NCBI GenBank assembly: GCA_049297615.1
Contig: JBAQUQ010000430.1
Coordinates: forward strand, 5,923-69,922
Reading direction: 5' to 3'
Length of the DNA: 64,000 nt
From: JAEMQF01 sp049297615
GTDB lineage: Bacteria > Pseudomonadota > Gammaproteobacteria > Burkholderiales > Burkholderiaceae_C
Shown here: piece by piece, positions 43,528 through 53,100 of the stretch
Position numbering within the stretch: position 1 is the first letter of the stretch
Layout: each line of letters begins with the position of its first letter
Position numbers and translations under genes: made by a program
Notes under the pieces: generated by a model
Told to the model about the DNA's origin: nothing
Database searches by the model: none
What the model saw: the letters and a program-made list of their open reading frames with translations, nothing else

Positions 43528-44400
43528 ATGCTCTACCCCGAACTCTTCAAGCAACTCGAAGCCGTGCGCTGGAACATGGACACCGATATTCCATGGGGCC
43601 AGTTCGACGCCAGCCAGCTGAGCGAAGAGCAGGCGCAGACGATCAAGATGAACGCGATCACGGAGTGGGCGGCGCTGCCCGCCACCGAGATGTTCTTGCG
43701 CGACAACCGCGACGACAGCGACTTCTGTGCGTTCATGAGCGTGTGGTTCTTCGAGGAACAAAAACACTCCCTGGTGTTGATGGAGTACCTGCGGCGCTAC
43801 CGGCCGGAACTGGTGCCCAGCGAAGCCGAACTGCATGCGGTGCGCTTCGAGTTCGACCCGGCACCGGCGCTGGAAACGCTGATGCTTCATTTTTGCGGCG
43901 AGATCCGCCTCAATCACTGGTACCGCCGCGCCGCCGAGTGGCACAGTGAACCCGTCATCAAGGTGATCTACGAGACGCTGGCGCGCGACGAGGCGCGCCA
44001 CGGCGGCGCCTACCTGCGCTACATGAAGCGAGCATTGAATCGCTTCGGCGACGAAGCCAAGGCTGCATTTGCCAAGGTCGGCGTCCTGATGGCCAGCGCG
44101 CGGCGCACTGCGCAGGCCTTGCATCCGACGAATCTGCATGTGAATGTGCGCCTGTTTCCTCGCGACACGGTTCAAAGCCGGCTGCCGAACCCGCAATGGC
44201 TCGAACATTGGCTGGACAAGCAGATTCAGTTCGACGCCGTGTGGGAAAGCAAGGTCATCGAACGCATCTTGCACAACATGAGCTTGCTGCTCGAGCGCAG
44301 TTTTGCCAGCGTCAGCGAATTGAACCGTTACCGCAAAGAGATCGCGGGCTCGCTGGCCCACGCGGCCGGTGCAGCCGCGCCGCAAGCAGCCCCGGCCTAG
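43528..44400 (+). CDS. Ferritin-like diiron protein
   Basis: The 290-residue, mostly helical protein has two E-x2-H type iron motifs: FFEEQKHSLVLMEYLRR (about residues 75-90) and LARDEARHGGAYLRYM (about 153-168), with further candidate Glu ligands in ITEWAALP and CGEIRLNHWY. This four-helix pattern is that of class I diiron enzymes, including acyl-ACP desaturases and related oxygenases. The exact reaction is not clear. AGGA precedes ATG 43528. It is a single gene after corA and convergent with a GST gene. Confidence 0.8.
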   Translation: MLYPELFKQLEAVRWNMDTDIPWGQFDASQLSEEQAQTIKMNAITEWAALPATEMFLRDNRDDSDFCAFMSVWFFEEQKHSLVLMEYLRRYRPELVPSEAELHAVRFEFDPAPALETLMLHFCGEIRLNHWYRRAAEWHSEPVIKVIYETLARDEARHGGAYLRYMKRALNRFGDEAKAAFAKVGVLMASARRTAQALHPTNLHVNVRLFPRDTVQSRLPNPQWLEHWLDKQIQFDAVWESKVIERILHNMSLLLERSFASVSELNRYRKEIAGSLAHAAGAAAPQAAPA

Positions 44401-44442
44401 GCGTTTGCACTCGCGCGCCGGCGCGGCCCTCGGGGGGCGCGA

Positions 44443-45096
44443 TCAGGGCTGGGCAGCAGCGCGCGCCTGATCGGCCTTTCGATCTGCCGTGACGCGTTGC
44501 GCGCTGGGCCGCTCGGCGATCGTTTTGACGTAGGCCTTCCAGTCCAGGCCAGCCGCAGCCAACAAATCTTCGCCGTAGACGCCGCGGGTGGCCATCGCGA
44601 CCACGGGTAAGCTGGCCCAGGCGGCGCAGTCGGCCAGCGTGAACGTGGCGCCGCCGACGTAGGGGCGCAAGCGCGCCAGGCGCTTGAACCCGGCGATGTT
44701 CCTGGTCAACTGCTTGCGAACCCGCTCGGCATTGTTTTGGCTGATGTCTCCGCCGAAAAACGCCTTGCCATACAAGTCGCGCGCCACCAGCTCGATGTGC
44801 AGGTCGATGAAGGTGATCAATTCGCGCACCTTGGCCGCCTCCCAGGGGTCGGCGGGCATCAAGGGCGGGTGCGGATACGTTGCCTCGAGGTAGTCGACGA
44901 TCGCCTGGCTCTCGCACAGCGTGCCGCGCTCGGTGCGAATGAAGGGGATCTTGCCCAAAGGCGAGCTGCTCAGCGTGGCTTCGTCGCGCAGTCCGGTGGG
45001 AACGCGCTCTTCGGTGAAAGCAAGGCCCTTTTCGAGCAAGACCATCTTCACTTTGTTGTAGTAGTTCGACAGGGTCAATCCACACAGAACGATCAT
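44443..45096 (-). CDS. Glutathione S-transferase family protein
   Basis: The 217-residue protein has a thioredoxin-like N-terminal domain (LCGLTLSNYYNKVKMVLLEK, PLGKIPFIRTERG, LCESQAIVDYLE) and a helical C-terminal domain with ATFTLADCAAWAS. It differs clearly from the GST at 9955. No substrate can be inferred. It stands alone, divergent from rfaE2. Confidence 0.93.
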   Translation of the reverse strand: MIVLCGLTLSNYYNKVKMVLLEKGLAFTEERVPTGLRDEATLSSSPLGKIPFIRTERGTLCESQAIVDYLEATYPHPPLMPADPWEAAKVRELITFIDLHIELVARDLYGKAFFGGDISQNNAERVRKQLTRNIAGFKRLARLRPYVGGATFTLADCAAWASLPVVAMATRGVYGEDLLAAAGLDWKAYVKTIAERPSAQRVTADRKADQARAAAQP

Positions 45097-45178
45097 GAAA
45101 CCTCTCCGCGGCAGTTAAGACTCGGCCGAGTCTAAGCGCTGGAGTGAGCACGGCGCAGCGCACGCGACAATCCAGGGC

Positions 45179-45652
45179 ATGGACTGCCTTCTCGAGAAAC
45201 TGTGCCCGCGCAGCGACCTGGCGCGCAGGGTGGGCGCGCTGCGCCAGCCGATCGTGTTCACGAACGGGGTCTTCGACATCCTGCACCGTGGCCACGTGAT
45301 CTACCTGGAGCAAGCACGTGCCCTGGGGGGCAGCCTGGTGGTCGGAATGAACAGCGACGCCTCGGCGCGTCGCCTGGGCAAAGGCCCGCAGCGGCCGCTG
45401 AATACGCAGGCCGACCGCGCCTGCGTGCTCGCCGCGCTGGCAAGCGTCAGCCTCGTGACCTTGTTCGACGAAGCCACGCCGGTGGAACTGTTGAAACTGG
45501 TGCGGCCGCAGCTGTACGTGAAGGGCGGGGACTATGACGTCGAGACGCTCGAGGAAACACGCTGGGTGCGCAGTTGGGGTGGGCAGGCGCGCGCGCTCGA
45601 TTTCGTCGACGGCTACTCCACCAGCGAATTGGTCGCGCGGATTCGCGCCTGA
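45179..45652 (+). CDS. rfaE2: D-glycero-beta-D-manno-heptose 1-phosphate adenylyltransferase
   Basis: This enzyme makes ADP-heptose for the LPS inner core. The 157-residue protein is the stand-alone C-terminal domain of HldE, with the nucleotidyltransferase motif TNGVFDILHRGHVIYLEQAR (HxGH type), VVGMNSDASARRLGKGPQRP and VKGGDYDVETL. The kinase domain (RfaE1) is encoded elsewhere, as usual in betaproteobacteria. Confidence 0.95.
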   Translation: MDCLLEKLCPRSDLARRVGALRQPIVFTNGVFDILHRGHVIYLEQARALGGSLVVGMNSDASARRLGKGPQRPLNTQADRACVLAALASVSLVTLFDEATPVELLKLVRPQLYVKGGDYDVETLEETRWVRSWGGQARALDFVDGYSTSELVARIRA

Positions 45653-45687
45653 GGATCGGCGTGACGGCTGCATGATGCAGCTTGGGC

Positions 45688-46620
45688 TCAGGCCTGCGGT
45701 TTCGCGCGTGAAAGTCTGGGGTCCGCGACACGGCGATTGACCAGCACGATTCCGCTCGCGACCGCCGCCAAAGCCATCCACAGGCGCGGTGTGATCGGCT
45801 CGCCGAGCAGCCACGCGCCCATCAGCAAGCCGAACACCGGTGTCAGCAGGGTGAACGAGGCCAGACGCGTCGCCGGGTAATGACGCACCAGCCAAAACCA
45901 CACCAAGTAACTCGCGAACGCGACAATCACACTTTGGAATCCGAACGACAGCGCGGCAAGCGCCGACAACGATGCCGGCCAGGCCTCGCCCGCCAGCGTC
46001 CCCGCGATGAGCAGGGCCACGCCGGCCACGCCGAGCTGGTAAAGCAGCGTCTTTTCGGCGCTGGCCGTGCTCAGGCGGCTCGCGCGAATGACCAAGGTGG
46101 TGACGCCCCACAACAGGGCTGCGGCGACACCGAGCGCGTCACCCCACCATCGGCTCGGCCCCGCGGCGGGCAGAGAAAAGCTCTCGGCGAAAGCCCAGGC
46201 GACACCGGCAAAGGCCAGCAGCAGGCCCAGTGCCTGGGCTGGACCCAAACGCTCCGAGCGCGCGACAAATGGCATTCCCAATGCCACGACGAAGGGCGAC
46301 AGGTACAGAAAAACGACCATGCGCGAGGCTGTGGTGTACTGCAGGCCGAGGAAGATCGCGCCGAACTCCGCGGCAAACAACACGCCGACGAGCAGGCCAG
46401 CGCCCAAGCTGGAGTCGCGATCGAACAGTGCCACGCCGCGCCAGCGCGCCCAGGCACACACCAGGACAGCGGCAATCATGGAGCGAGCGCCGGCCTGAAG
46501 CAATGGCGGGATCTGCGGCAACGCCACTTTCACCGCCACCTGGTTCAAGCCCCACAAAAAGCAGCACACGACCAGGGCGGTGACGGCACGGGCGTCGAGC
46601 GAAGTCCTGCGATCAGGCAT
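45688..46620 (-). CDS. EamA/DMT family permease
   Basis: The 310-residue protein has about ten membrane helices in two EamA repeats, beginning with ALVVCCFLWGLNQVAVKVAL and the second with ALGVAAALLWGVTTLVIRAS. The SRMVVFLYLSPFVVALGMP and ASFTLLTPVFGLLMGAWLLGE segments are typical. DMT permeases export metabolites such as amino acids, and the substrate here is unknown. ATG 46620 overlaps the end of the rhomboid-like gene by eight bases; ATG 46635 is possible. Confidence 0.92.
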   Translation of the reverse strand: MPDRRTSLDARAVTALVVCCFLWGLNQVAVKVALPQIPPLLQAGARSMIAAVLVCAWARWRGVALFDRDSSLGAGLLVGVLFAAEFGAIFLGLQYTTASRMVVFLYLSPFVVALGMPFVARSERLGPAQALGLLLAFAGVAWAFAESFSLPAAGPSRWWGDALGVAAALLWGVTTLVIRASRLSTASAEKTLLYQLGVAGVALLIAGTLAGEAWPASLSALAALSFGFQSVIVAFASYLVWFWLVRHYPATRLASFTLLTPVFGLLMGAWLLGEPITPRLWMALAAVASGIVLVNRRVADPRLSRAKPQA

Positions 46621-47224
46621 CGGGAATCTCTGCATGGCGCCGCCCAAGCAGGAATGCAGCGATGCCGCAGGCCAGGCCGGCGAGCGCACCGCTCACATGG
46701 GCGAGTGGCGCCACGACGATTCCCAGGCCAGCGTTGAATGACGGCGGGATCCAGGGGAACTCGAGCGCCAGCTTGGCGACCAGGCCGCACAGCAGCGCAG
46801 CGCCGATGCGGCGCCGCGGCTTTGCGCCGCAGCGCGACAGGTGCACCGCGACGATCGCCACGCCCGCATGCAGGACACCCGACAAGCCGCCGTAGTGGGC
46901 CAATCCGGGGTCGGCGAGCAAGCCGGCGTGGGTCAGCGCCCAAGCCGGCAGCCAGGCCAGGCTCATCTTCATCGTGACTCGTGCCACCGCACCCAGAGCG
47001 GCCACCAGGATCAGGCCGCCCAGGTTGACCAGCAGATGCCCTTGGCTGTAGTGCACGGCGGCGGCACTGAACAGGCGCCACGGCTGGGCCAATGCCAGCG
47101 TGGGCTGCCAGTCGAGCACCTCGCGCTCGCCGCACGCGCCGAGCAAGGCGCCCACGCCGAGCAAGGCCGACACACCGAGCCAGGCGATCACCCCTGCGCC
47201 ACGCCGAGAGAGGCTGTCGTTCAA
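46613..47224 (-). CDS. Rhomboid-family serine protease, rhombosortase-like
   Basis: The frame gives a protein of about 203 residues with some six membrane helices. The rhomboid features are AVHYSQGHLLVNLGGLILVAAL (HxxxN-type helix), the Ser motif HYGGLSGVLHAG, and a C-terminal helix with the catalytic His in APLAHVSGALAG. The compact size and the WRLFSAAAVHYSQGH block recall rhombosortases, which process GlyGly-CTERM proteins in Gram-negative bacteria. There is no ATG in frame; TTG 47224 starts seven bases past the glnE stop, GTG 47191 is an alternative. Rhomboid family firm, rhombosortase assignment tentative. Confidence 0.8.
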   Translation of the reverse strand: MNDSLSRRGAGVIAWLGVSALLGVGALLGACGEREVLDWQPTLALAQPWRLFSAAAVHYSQGHLLVNLGGLILVAALGAVARVTMKMSLAWLPAWALTHAGLLADPGLAHYGGLSGVLHAGVAIVAVHLSRCGAKPRRRIGAALLCGLVAKLALEFPWIPPSFNAGLGIVVAPLAHVSGALAGLACGIAAFLLGRRHAEIPDA

Positions 47225-47231
47225 GCCGAGC

Positions 47232-50021
47232 TCAAGCGAAAACAGCGCTCCACAGCGCGAGCACGGCGTCTCGCTGCACCTGCATCGCCTCGAGGTCGAG
47301 CTGGGTCGGCTGCTCATCGAGGCGCGCCCGGTGCTGGGCGCGACGCAAGTCGCGGTAGGCGTCTGCCGCCGCGCCGCCCACCGAGCTCGGCAGCAAGCCA
47401 CCAGCCTGGGCGCGCTGCAACAGGGCGATATTGCCGGCGTTGGCGAGCAACTCCGCGTGCCGCGCGCCCTGGCTCAGCACGAGAAACTGAACGGCGAATT
47501 CAACGTCCAGCATCCCACCGGCGCTGTGTTTGAGGTCGAAGCACCCCGCCTTGACGGGGTGTGCCTGGCTCACCTTGTCGCGCATCGCCTGGATTTCGGC
47601 GCGCAGCGCCACGGCGTCGCGCGGCGCGCACAGCACGGCGCGGCGCACTGCCTCGAAACGCTCGCTCAATGCGCTCGCTCCGGCGCACCAGCGCGCTCGC
47701 GTCAAGGCCTGGTGCTCCCAGGTCCAGGCCGTGTTGCTGCCGCGCCCGGTCTGATAGTTTTCGAACGAGGCGAGCGAGGTCACGAGCATTCCCGAGTTGC
47801 CGTTCGGGCGCAGCGCGGTGTCGATGTCGAACAGCTCGCCCGCACTCGTGCGCAGCGTCAGCCAGCCGATCAACTTGCGCACGAAGGCGCCGTAAATCTC
47901 TGCGGCACGTTCGTCGCGATCGTCGTAGAGGAAGACCACGTCGAGGTCGCCGCCGTAGCCGAGTTCCTTGCCGCCGAGCTTGCCGTAGGCGATGACGGCG
48001 AATTGCGGGTCCGGCCGGTGCGCATGCTTCAGATGGCTCCAGGCCCAGCGCAGCGCGCAATCGAGTGTGGCGTCGGCGAGCGCGGACAATTCGTCGGCGA
48101 CCTGTTCGACCGAGAGTTCGCCTTCGACGTCGCGCACCAGGGTGCGAAACACTTCGCCGTGGTGCGCGCGGCGCAGGGTGTCGAGCAGGGATTCTTCGTC
48201 GGCCTGGCCGGAACGCTGCCAGGCCTGGTGACGCGCGTCGAGATCGCGGATGAAGGCCGCGGCGTCGAAGCGGCCGTGCAGCAGCCGAGGATCGGCGAGT
48301 TCATCGATCACGCCAGGGTGCAGCATCAGATAGCGCATCGGCCAACGCGCCAGGCCGAGCAGGCGCAGCAGGCGCATTTGCACTTCGGGCCGCTCGACCA
48401 GCAGGGCGAGATAACTCTCGCGGCGCAGCAAGGGCTCGAGCCAGTCGATGAAGCGCAATCCCGCGTCGCTGCTGCACGCACCGTCGCGCGTCGCCTGGGC
48501 TGCGCGCTCGATCAGGCGTGCCAGGCGCAGCTTGCCCGCGTCGCGCAACATCGCGATCTTGGGTCGATCGCGCAATGCGCGAACGCGCTCCGCCAGCGCT
48601 TCGGGCAACTGTTCGGCGAAGGCCTCGCTGTCCACCGGCAGCGCTTCTGACGCGCAGGCGCGGCACCCACCATTGCCATTGGCCCCGGCCTGCGGCGCAC
48701 GGCCGTCGTGCAGCAGCGCGTCGAATTCGGTGGCAACGAACTCGCGAATCTCACCCAGGCGGTCGAGCAACTCGCAGGCTTCATCGCTGCACGCCAAGCC
48801 CATGCTGCGCGCGATCCAGGCCAGGTCGCCGTCCAAGGTGGGCAATAGATGCGTCTGCTGGTCGTCGAGGTACTGAATGCGATGCTCGATGCGCCGCAGA
48901 AAGGTATACGCATCGGCCAGGCGCGCCGCGTTGGCCGCCTTCATCAGACCCGCGGCAGCAAGGCGCTGCAAGGCCTTCAGCGTCGAGCGTGTGCGCATTT
49001 CGGGGAACTGGCCGCCCCGCACGACGAGGAGCAATTGCACGATGAATTCGATCTCGCGAATTCCACCGCGCGACAGTTTCACGTCGTTCGCGCGCTCCGG
49101 CCGGCCGGCGGCCCGGCGCTGCGCCTGGTCGCGCACCTTGCGGTGCAATTGGCGCAGGCCTTCGAATACGCTGTAGTCGAGGTAGCGCCGGTAGACGAAG
49201 GCCGTGACGACACGGCGCAAGGCGTCGGTCGTGCTGCCATTGACAAGGTCTGCGGCCCCGGGCATGGGGGCGACGACGCGGCTCTTGAGCCAGGCAAAAC
49301 GTTCCCACTCGCGGCCCTGGTCCTGCAGATACTCCTCGAGCATCGCCAGGCTCACGACAGGAGGACCCGAGTTCCCGTTCGGGCGCAGCGCCAGGTCGAC
49401 GCGGAACACGAAACCGTCTTCGCTCACCTCGCCGATCAAGGCGTAGAGGCCGCGCGCGACTTGCGAAAAGTATTCGTGGGCGCTCACGCAATGGGCGCCG
49501 TCAGTCTGGCCGGCGTCAGCGTAAACATAGATCAAGTCGATGTCGGACGAAACATTCAGTTCGCGCGCGCCGAGCTTGCCCATGCCGATGACCCAGAAGG
49601 CGATGCGCTGGCCCGCCGCGTCGCGCGGTACGCCGAAGCGCGCGTCTTGTTCGTCCTGCGTTTGCTGCAAGGCCAGGCCGAGCGTGGCCTCGGCCAGCTC
49701 GGTCATCGCGCGCGTCACCTCGGCGAGCGTGGCGCCGTGCTCGATGTCGAGCACGGCGAGCCGCTCCAGAACCAACTGGCGTGCGACGCGCAGAGCCGCC
49801 GGCAGGGCTCGGCCGCCGACGCGCAATTGTTCGATCAAGGCCATGACGCTGCCGCGTTCGGGCAGGCCCGGCTGCAACAACGCAAGCTCGGACCCATGGC
49901 GGCGGCGCACGCGCTGAACGAAACGGCTGTAACCGGCCGACGCGAACTCTGGAGAGGGCGCAATCGTGGGCTGCGAGTCGACAGGTGTGCAACCCAGGGC
50001 TTGCGATGACACGGAATCCAT
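47232..50021 (-). CDS. glnE: Bifunctional glutamine synthetase adenylyltransferase/adenylyl-removing enzyme
   Basis: GlnE adenylylates glutamine synthetase when nitrogen is plentiful and reverses it when scarce, under PII control. The 929-residue protein has two nucleotidyltransferase domains. The N-terminal (adenylyl-removing) one shows MGKLGARELNVSSDIDLIYV; the C-terminal (adenylylating) one shows YGKLGGKELGYGGDLDVVFL. RLNRIEH-like FLRRIEHRIQYLDDQQTH links them. The length is close to E. coli GlnE (946). ATG 50021 is the family-like start. It is divergent from the YhdP gene. Confidence 0.96.
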   Translation of the reverse strand: MDSVSSQALGCTPVDSQPTIAPSPEFASAGYSRFVQRVRRRHGSELALLQPGLPERGSVMALIEQLRVGGRALPAALRVARQLVLERLAVLDIEHGATLAEVTRAMTELAEATLGLALQQTQDEQDARFGVPRDAAGQRIAFWVIGMGKLGARELNVSSDIDLIYVYADAGQTDGAHCVSAHEYFSQVARGLYALIGEVSEDGFVFRVDLALRPNGNSGPPVVSLAMLEEYLQDQGREWERFAWLKSRVVAPMPGAADLVNGSTTDALRRVVTAFVYRRYLDYSVFEGLRQLHRKVRDQAQRRAAGRPERANDVKLSRGGIREIEFIVQLLLVVRGGQFPEMRTRSTLKALQRLAAAGLMKAANAARLADAYTFLRRIEHRIQYLDDQQTHLLPTLDGDLAWIARSMGLACSDEACELLDRLGEIREFVATEFDALLHDGRAPQAGANGNGGCRACASEALPVDSEAFAEQLPEALAERVRALRDRPKIAMLRDAGKLRLARLIERAAQATRDGACSSDAGLRFIDWLEPLLRRESYLALLVERPEVQMRLLRLLGLARWPMRYLMLHPGVIDELADPRLLHGRFDAAAFIRDLDARHQAWQRSGQADEESLLDTLRRAHHGEVFRTLVRDVEGELSVEQVADELSALADATLDCALRWAWSHLKHAHRPDPQFAVIAYGKLGGKELGYGGDLDVVFLYDDRDERAAEIYGAFVRKLIGWLTLRTSAGELFDIDTALRPNGNSGMLVTSLASFENYQTGRGSNTAWTWEHQALTRARWCAGASALSERFEAVRRAVLCAPRDAVALRAEIQAMRDKVSQAHPVKAGCFDLKHSAGGMLDVEFAVQFLVLSQGARHAELLANAGNIALLQRAQAGGLLPSSVGGAAADAYRDLRRAQHRARLDEQPTQLDLEAMQVQRDAVLALWSAVFA

Positions 50022-50130
50022 CGATGCGCGCGCGCTCACTGTCCGGTTCTCTGTGCTAGATTGGTCCTGCCTCGGCCGACCCGGACAAGCATCCGCTGTC
50101 TGCCACGAGTCGCGACCTGACCTGCACTGC

Positions 50131-53100
50131 ATGCCATCGACCCTGCCACCCCTGGACGAAGCCCTGCCCCCTCGAGGCATGGGCCGCTCTGACGCCGCCG
50201 CCGCAGATCGCGCTGTGGACGCTGCGCAAAACCGGCGCCGGCGTTGGCTGCTGCGGCTGCTGCTGTGGCCGGTGTTGCTGCTGTGGACCCTGCTGGCCCT
50301 GGCGTGGCTGGCACTGCATTGGCTGATTCTGCCGCACATCGAAGAGTGGCGTGCGCCGATCGAGCTGCGCGCCAGCGCGGCCCTGGGGCTGCCGGTGCAG
50401 ATCGGCCACATCGCGGTGCGTTCCAGCGGTTGGGTCCCCGCTCTGGAACTGCGCGACGTGAAACTGCTCGACGCCCAGCAGCGCACCGCCCTGCACCTAC
50501 CGCGGGTGGCAGTGGCGATTTCTCCGCAATCGCTGCTCGATCTGGAGGTCAATTTCGATCAACTGCTGATCGAAGGCGCCGAGCTCGACGTGCGTCGCAG
50601 CGCCGACGGGCAGATCTTCGTCGCCGGGCTGGCCCTGGGCGGGGGCGCGGGCGAAGGCCGCGCAGGCGCGGACTGGTTCCTGTCGCAACATGAATTCGCA
50701 ATCCGTGGTGGCACCTTGCGCTGGACCGACGAGCAGCGCAACGCACCGACCCTGGCCTTGACCGACGTGCAGTTCGTGATGCGCAACGGCTTGCTGACGC
50801 ACGATGTGCGCCTGGATGCAACGCCGCCTCCCGAGTGGGGCGAGCGCTTCAGCCTGACGGGCCGCTTCACCCAGCCGCTGATGGCGCCGTCCAGCCAGTG
50901 GCAGCGCTGGAGTGGCCGCGCCTACGCCGAGCTGCCGCGCGCCAACCTCAGCCCGCTGCGCCGCCATGTGGCCCTTCCCTTCGAACTGAACGAAGGCTCG
51001 GGCGCGCTACGCGCCTGGTTCGAGCTGCGCGAAGGCACCCTGCAAGCGGCCACCTTCGACGTCGCTCTGAACCAGCTGGGTTTGCGCCTGGGTTCGCAGG
51101 TGGAAGAACTGCGTATCGAGCAGCTTCGAGGCCGCATCGACGCACAGCGCGATGCCAATGGCGGGTCGGTATCGCTCGAGCGCTTCAGCTTCGTCACCAC
51201 TGACGGCACGCACTGGCCGGGAGGCGCCGTGAAACTGAAGTGGCGCCAGCGCGAAGGCGAGTCGCCCAGTGGTGGTGAATTCAGCGCACAAAGTCTGGAT
51301 CTGGCGCTGCTCGCGCAAATCGCCTCGAGGGTTCCGCTCGGCGCGGCGCTGCACCAGCTGCTTGCAGAACTCGAGCCCGAAGGTTCGCTGAGCGACCTCA
51401 GCGCGCGTTGGGACGGACCCTTTGACGCACCGACGCGCTACCAGGTGAATGGCCAAGTGAGCGCACTGGCGTTCGCCGCCCGGTCCGCCGATGAGCCCGA
51501 TCGCGTCGGCCGGCCCGGTTTGCGCAACGCATCACTGAGCCTCGCCGCCAACGAAAACGGCGGCACCGCGCGGCTCGCTGTGCGTGACGGTTGGCTCGAC
51601 CTGCCGGGCCTGTTCGAAGAGCCACGCGTCCAGCTCGATCGCCTGAACGCCGATCTCGAATGGCGCATTGCCGCAGCCAAGGTCACGCTGATCGTGAAGA
51701 AAGCGACGCTCGCCAATGCGGACGCGATTGGCGAGTTCGAGGCGAAGTGGAATACCGGTCCCGGCGCGCAGGCGTTTGGTCGAGGCGGGCGGTGGCCGGG
51801 TCAAATCGAACTGACCGGCCAGCTCGGTGCAGGCCTGGCCGCGCGCGCGGCGCGCTATTTGCCGCTGGGTATTCCCGAGTCGACGCGGCGTTATGTGGAG
51901 CGCGCCGTGAAGGGCGGCCAGTTGCGCCGCCTCGATGTGAGAGTCAAGGGCGACTTGTGGGATTTTCCGTATTTCGATCCCGCCACCTCGGGTGAATTTC
52001 GCCTCGCGGCAACGGCAGACGACGTAAGTTTTGCCTTCCTGCCCAGCGCACCGGCGACTCCGACTGAGGCGGCTTTCGTGTCGCCCTGGCCCGAACTCGC
52101 GCGAGTCAGCGGCGAACTGGTCATCGACCGCGCGTCTCTCGAAGTCAAGGGCGCCCGGGCGCAGCTCGGCAGCGTGGCCTGGAGCAGCGTGCAAGGCGGC
52201 ATTCGCAGCGTCGTCGACCAGCGAGTGCTCGTGCTCAGCGGCACAGCGCACGGCCAGGCGAGCGAGATGCTGCGCATCGTCAACGCGAGCCCGGTCGGCG
52301 ACTGGTTGCTGCGCTCACTGTCGCGCGCCACAGCCAGCGGCAACGCCGAACTCGAACTCGGCTTGAACATTCCTTTGCGTGAACCCGCCAAGGCCGAAGT
52401 GAAAGGCAGTGTGCGCCTGGCAGGCAACGACGTGCGCATCAGCCCCGACAGCCCCCTGCTCGCTGCGGCGAAAGGCCGCGTCGATTTCAGCCACAAGGGC
52501 TTTGCGGTGGTCGGCGCCACGGCGACCGCCTACGGCGGCGATCTTGCATTCGACGGTGGCGTGCAGGCCGACGGCGCGCTGCGCTTCAATGGCCGGGGGA
52601 CGGCCAGCGTCGAGGCGCTGCGCCGCGCCAGCGAACTCGGCTTGCTGTCGAGTGTGGCACCCCAACTCAGCGGTACCGTGGCCTACCGGATCGGATTGAA
52701 TTTCGTGCAGGGGCACCCCGAGATCAATGTCACGAGCGATCTGGTCGGACTGGCCTCGGATCTGCCCGCCCCCTTGCGCAAGACAGCCGAAGCCGCACTG
52801 CCGATGCACTATTCGACGAGCCTCGTGCGCGAGTCCTTGCGCCCTGGACAGCCGCTTGCGGACACGCTTGTGCTCGAGCTCGGCTCCCTGCTCCAGGTTC
52901 GGTACCGACGCGACATTTCGGGCAAGGCCCCGCGCGTGACCAGCGGCGCCATCGGAGTCGGCGAGGCGGCACCCGCCTTGTCGCAGGGAGTCGTCGTGAA
53001 CGTGAATCTGGGCGCGGTCAACCTCGACGCGTGGGAGGCGGTGTATCGCAAACTGTTCGGCGATGCGGCCGACGCCGCGGTCGATGATCCCGGCTACGGC

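Noticed and set aside
41992..44385. A 797-codon minus-strand frame that would fuse a long extension to hpf
   Set aside because: The extension is antisense to corA and the diiron protein. A proper hpf start with AAGGAG is at 42333.
44312..46111. A 599-codon minus-strand frame over the GST, heptose and permease genes
   Set aside because: Antisense or out of frame to three recognisable genes, with low-complexity composition.
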